Source of the DNA: Chaenocephalus aceratus
Lineage: Eukaryota > Chordata > Actinopteri > Perciformes > Channichthyidae
DNA: 64,000 nt
Direction: 5' to 3'
Assembly: GCA_023974075.1 (NCBI GenBank)
Contig: JAMFTG010000267.1
Location: forward strand, 1-64,000
Position 1 is the first letter of the stretch; every line of letters begins with the position of its first letter. Position numbers and translations under genes: made by a program. Positions 61,157 through 64,000 of this stretch are shown here, one piece after another. The notes under the pieces were generated by a model. That model was given only the letters and a program-made list of their open reading frames with translations. It was not told where the DNA came from and did no database searches.

Positions 61157-64000
61157 GTCTTCTTCTGTTTCTTTACCTATTCTCTACCAGGTAAGCCATT
61201 AAGAAAACAGAAAGTCCTATGCGGATGTGACTTTGGTTCACATCCGATGTGTCCTTGAGCAAGACACTTTAGCACAAATCGCTCCCGTAGGCATGTCTAC
61301 GGTATTGAAGTGTTTGTAACATAATATATATATTTTTGTTTTCTTCTGTTTCTCTACCTACTCTCTGGCAGATAGTTCATTAAGAAAACAGAAATCATTG
61401 GCGGATGTTGCCTTCTTGAGACGTGACCATCTCTACTCACAAAATGTGAGAAAGGGAATTTATCATGTGCCAACGTTTGCACTAAGTAAGTAATGGAGAA
61501 TAGGGTTTGTTTTCTTCTGTTTCTTTACCTATTCTCTACCAGGTAAGCCATTAAGAAAACAGAAAGTCCTATGCGGATGTGACTTTGGTTCACATCCGAT
61601 GTGTCCTTGAGCAAGACACTTTAGCACAAATCGCTCCCGTAGGCATGTCTACGGTATTGAAGTGTTTGTAACGTAATATATATATTTTTGTTTTCTTCTG
61701 TTTCTCTACCTACTCTCTGGCAGATAGTTCATTAAGAAAACAGAAATCATTGGCGGATGTTGCCTTCTTGAGACGTGACCATCTCTACTCACAAAATGTG
61801 AGAAAGGGAATTTATCATGTGCCAACGTTTGCACTAAGTAAGTAATGGAGAATAGGGTTTGTTTTCTTCTGTTTCTTTACCTATTCTCTACCAGGTAAGC
61901 CATTAAGAAAACAGAAAGTCCTATGCGGATATGACTTTGGGTCACATGCCGATGTGTCCTTGAGCAAGACACTTTAGGACAAATCGCTCCCGTAGTCATG
62001 ACTACGGTATTGAAGTGTTTGTAACGTAATATATATATTTTTGTTTTCTTCTGTTTCTTTACCTATTCTCTACCAGGTAAGCCATTAAGAAAACAGAAAG
62101 TCCTATACGGATATGACTTTGGGTCACATCCGCATAGGACTTTGGGTCACATGCCGATGTGTCCTTGAGCAAGACACCTTAGCACAAATCGCTCCCGTAG
62201 TCATGTCTACGGTATTGAAGTGTTTGTAACGTAATATATATATTTTTGTTTTCTTCTGTTTCTCTACCTACTCTCTGGCAGATAGTTCATTAAGAAAACA
62301 GAAATCATTGGCGGATGTTGCCTTCTTGAGACGTGACCATCTCTACTCACAAAATGTGAGAAAGGGAATTTATCATGTGCCAACGTTTGCACTAAGTAAG
62401 TAATGGAGAATAGGGTTTGTTTTCTTCTGTTTCTTTACCTATTCTCTACCAGGTAAGCCATTAAGAAAACAGAAAGTCCTATACGGATATGACTTTGGGT
62501 CACATCCGCATAGGACTTTGGGTCACATGCCAATGTGTCCTTGAGCAAGACATCTTAGCACAAATCGCTCCCGTAGTCATGTCTATGGTATTGAAGTGTT
62601 TGTAACGTAATATATATATTTTTGTTTTCTTCTGTTTCTCTACCTACTCTCTGGCAGATAGTTCATTAAGAAAACAGAAATCATTGGCGGATGTTGCCTT
62701 CTTGAGATGTGACCATCTCTACTCACAAAATGTGAGAAAGGGAATTTATCATGTGCCAACGTTTGCACTAAGTAAGTAATGGAGAATAGGGTTTGTTTTC
62801 TTCTGTTTCTTTACCTATTCTCTACCAGGTAAGCCATTAAGAAAACAGAAAGTCCTATGCGGATGTGACTTTGGTTCACATCCGATGTGTCCTTGAGCAA
62901 GACACTTTAGCACAAATCGCTCCCGTAGGCATGTCTACGGTATTGAAGTGTTTGTACATTAATATGTTTCAAATGTTCATCTCTACTCACAAAATGTCAG
63001 ACAGGGAATTTATCATTTGCCAATGTTTGCACTAAGTAAGTAATGGAGAATAGGGTTTGTTTTCTTCTGATTCTTTACCTATTCTCTACCAGGTAAGCCA
63101 TTAAGAAAACAGAAAGTCCTATACGGATGTGACTTTGGGTCACATGCCGATGTGTCCTTGAGCAAGACACTTTAGGACAAATCGCTCCCGTAGTCATGAC
63201 TACGGTATTGAAGTGTTTGTAACGTAATATATATATTTTTGTTTTCTTCTGTTTCTTTACCTATTCTCTACCAGGTAAGCCATTAAGAAAACAGAAAGTC
63301 CTATGCGGATATGACTTTGGGTCACATGCCGATGTGTCCTTGAGCAAGACACTTTAGGACAAATCGCTCCCGTAGTCATGACTACGGTATTGAAGTGTTT
63401 GTAACGTAATATATATATTTTTGTTTTCTTCTGTTTCTTTACCTATTCTCTACCAGGTAAGCCATTAAGAAAACAGAAAGTCCTATACGGATATGACTTT
63501 GGGTCACATCCGCATAGGACTTTGGGTCACATGCCAATGTGTCCTTGAGCAAGACACCTTAGCACAAATCGCTCCCGTAGTCATGTCTACGGTATTGAAG
63601 TGTTTGTAACGTAATATATATATTTTTGTTTTCTTCTGTTTCTCTACCTACTCTCTGGCAGATAGTTCATTAAGAAAACAGAAATCATTGGCGGATGATG
63701 CCTTCTTGAGACGTGACCATCTCTACTCACAAAATGTGAGAAAGGGAATTTATCATGTGCCAACATTTGCACTAAGTAAGTAATGGAGAATAGGGTTTGT
63801 TTTCTTCTGTTTCTTTACCTATTCTCTACCAGGTAAGCCATTAAGAAAACAGAAAGTCCTATGCGGATGTGACTTTGGTTCACATCCGATGTGTCCTTGA
63901 GCAAGACACTTTAGCACAAATCGCTCCCGTAGGCATGTCTACGGTATTGAAGTGTTTGTACATTAATATGTTTCAAATGTTCATCTCTACTCACAAAATG
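60893..64000 (+). repeat. Right end after the HOR break
   Basis: ED 60893, E 61157, C 61338, E 61509, C 61690, A 61861, B 62043, C 62248, B 62419 (gacatcttag), C 62624, ED 62795, A' 63059 (ctgattcttt), A 63241, B 63423, C 63628, ED 63799 (partial). The ED-to-E join at 61,157 is the only one of its kind in the window. Confidence 0.93.
61157..64000 (+). repeat. 2,906-bp tandem duplication, right copy (cut by window end)
   Basis: Same order as 58,251-61,156, with gatgatgcc at 63,694 and caacatttgc at 63,761, each exactly 2,906 bp later. New changes here: gtttgtctt at 61,157, aacataatat near 61,319, gagatgtgacc near 62,705. The last ED (63,799) is truncated by the window. Confidence 0.93.

Larger units (their letters stand above)
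1..64000 (+). repeat. Satellite array filling the whole window
   Basis: Every stretch read belongs to one family of tandem modules sharing a head of about 60 bp: gttttcttctgttt, a pyrimidine-rich run, then CAG and attaagaaaacagaaa. All modules face the same way; I saw no inverted copy. In the low-error half module lengths are exact (A 182, B 205, C 171, E 181, D 288, ED 264). No unique sequence, coding gene, tRNA, rRNA or transposon end was found on either strand. A satellite of this size without genes is typical of eukaryotic heterochromatin; the chromosomal position is inference. Confidence 0.97.

Noticed and set aside
1..64000. CRISPR array
   Set aside because: Units are 171-288 bp and related to each other throughout; there are no short identical repeats alternating with unrelated spacers and no cas genes.
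1..64000. Transposable element or LTR tandem array
   Set aside because: No terminal repeats with target duplications, and no reverse transcriptase, integrase or transposase motif in any frame.
1..64000. Telomeric or rDNA spacer repeats
   Set aside because: No short G-rich telomere units, and no rRNA segment interrupts the array.

Overview
The window is one uninterrupted tandem-repeat array. From base 1 to base 64,000 I see no unique sequence, protein gene, RNA gene, transposon or CRISPR array. Everything is built from a few related 171-288 bp modules, all in the same orientation, at about 38% GC (hand count of one module). Long satellite structure, absence of genes, and strong spliceosomal-type signals in every unit point to a eukaryote, probably a heterochromatic (centromeric, pericentromeric or sex-chromosome) satellite. 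I cannot name the species.

Modules, measured from the shared head gttttcttctg in the low-error right half: A (182 bp), A' (182, a variant found only after D-type tails), B (205), E (181), C (171), D (288) and ED (264, an E front with a D tail). B* and E* are sub-variants. They follow a strict order: A-B-C (558 bp), B-C (376), E-C (352), and D or ED, then A', then optional A, then B-C. I count about 109 C modules, 21 D and 11 ED. Above this lie several higher levels: a 3,718 bp spaced duplication, an exact 2,906 bp tandem duplication at the right end, and a higher-order repeat (HOR) of about 22.9 kb that repeats module for module (17,445-40,205, then 40,206 onward). A shorter 13.1 kb HOR form (4,305-17,444) lacks a 9.75 kb block.

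Layout: 1-4,304 is a partial, more scrambled stretch; 4,305-17,444 the short HOR; 17,445-40,205 a full long HOR; 40,206-60,892 most of the next copy; 60,893-64,000 a departure from the HOR caused by the 2,906 bp duplication. Base quality changes sharply: 1 to about 36.3 kb carries many single-base, mostly homopolymer indels (worst about 20-29 kb), while 36.3-64 kb has only about six in 27 kb. This looks like unpolished long-read sequence joined to polished sequence, so the left half should be read with care.

The most interesting signal is in the C module. It has a textbook 3' splice acceptor, then 114 bp open in one frame, then a GTAAGT donor. The 114 bp unit is phase-symmetric, so spliced copies would join into a 38-residue repeat. 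The A, A', B, E, D and ED heads carry the same acceptor followed at once by GTAAG, the layout of a recursive-splicing ratchet point. Whether this is a transcribed repetitive gene, a fossil of one, or coincidence cannot be settled from sequence alone; the few substitutions seen in the 114 bp look neutral.
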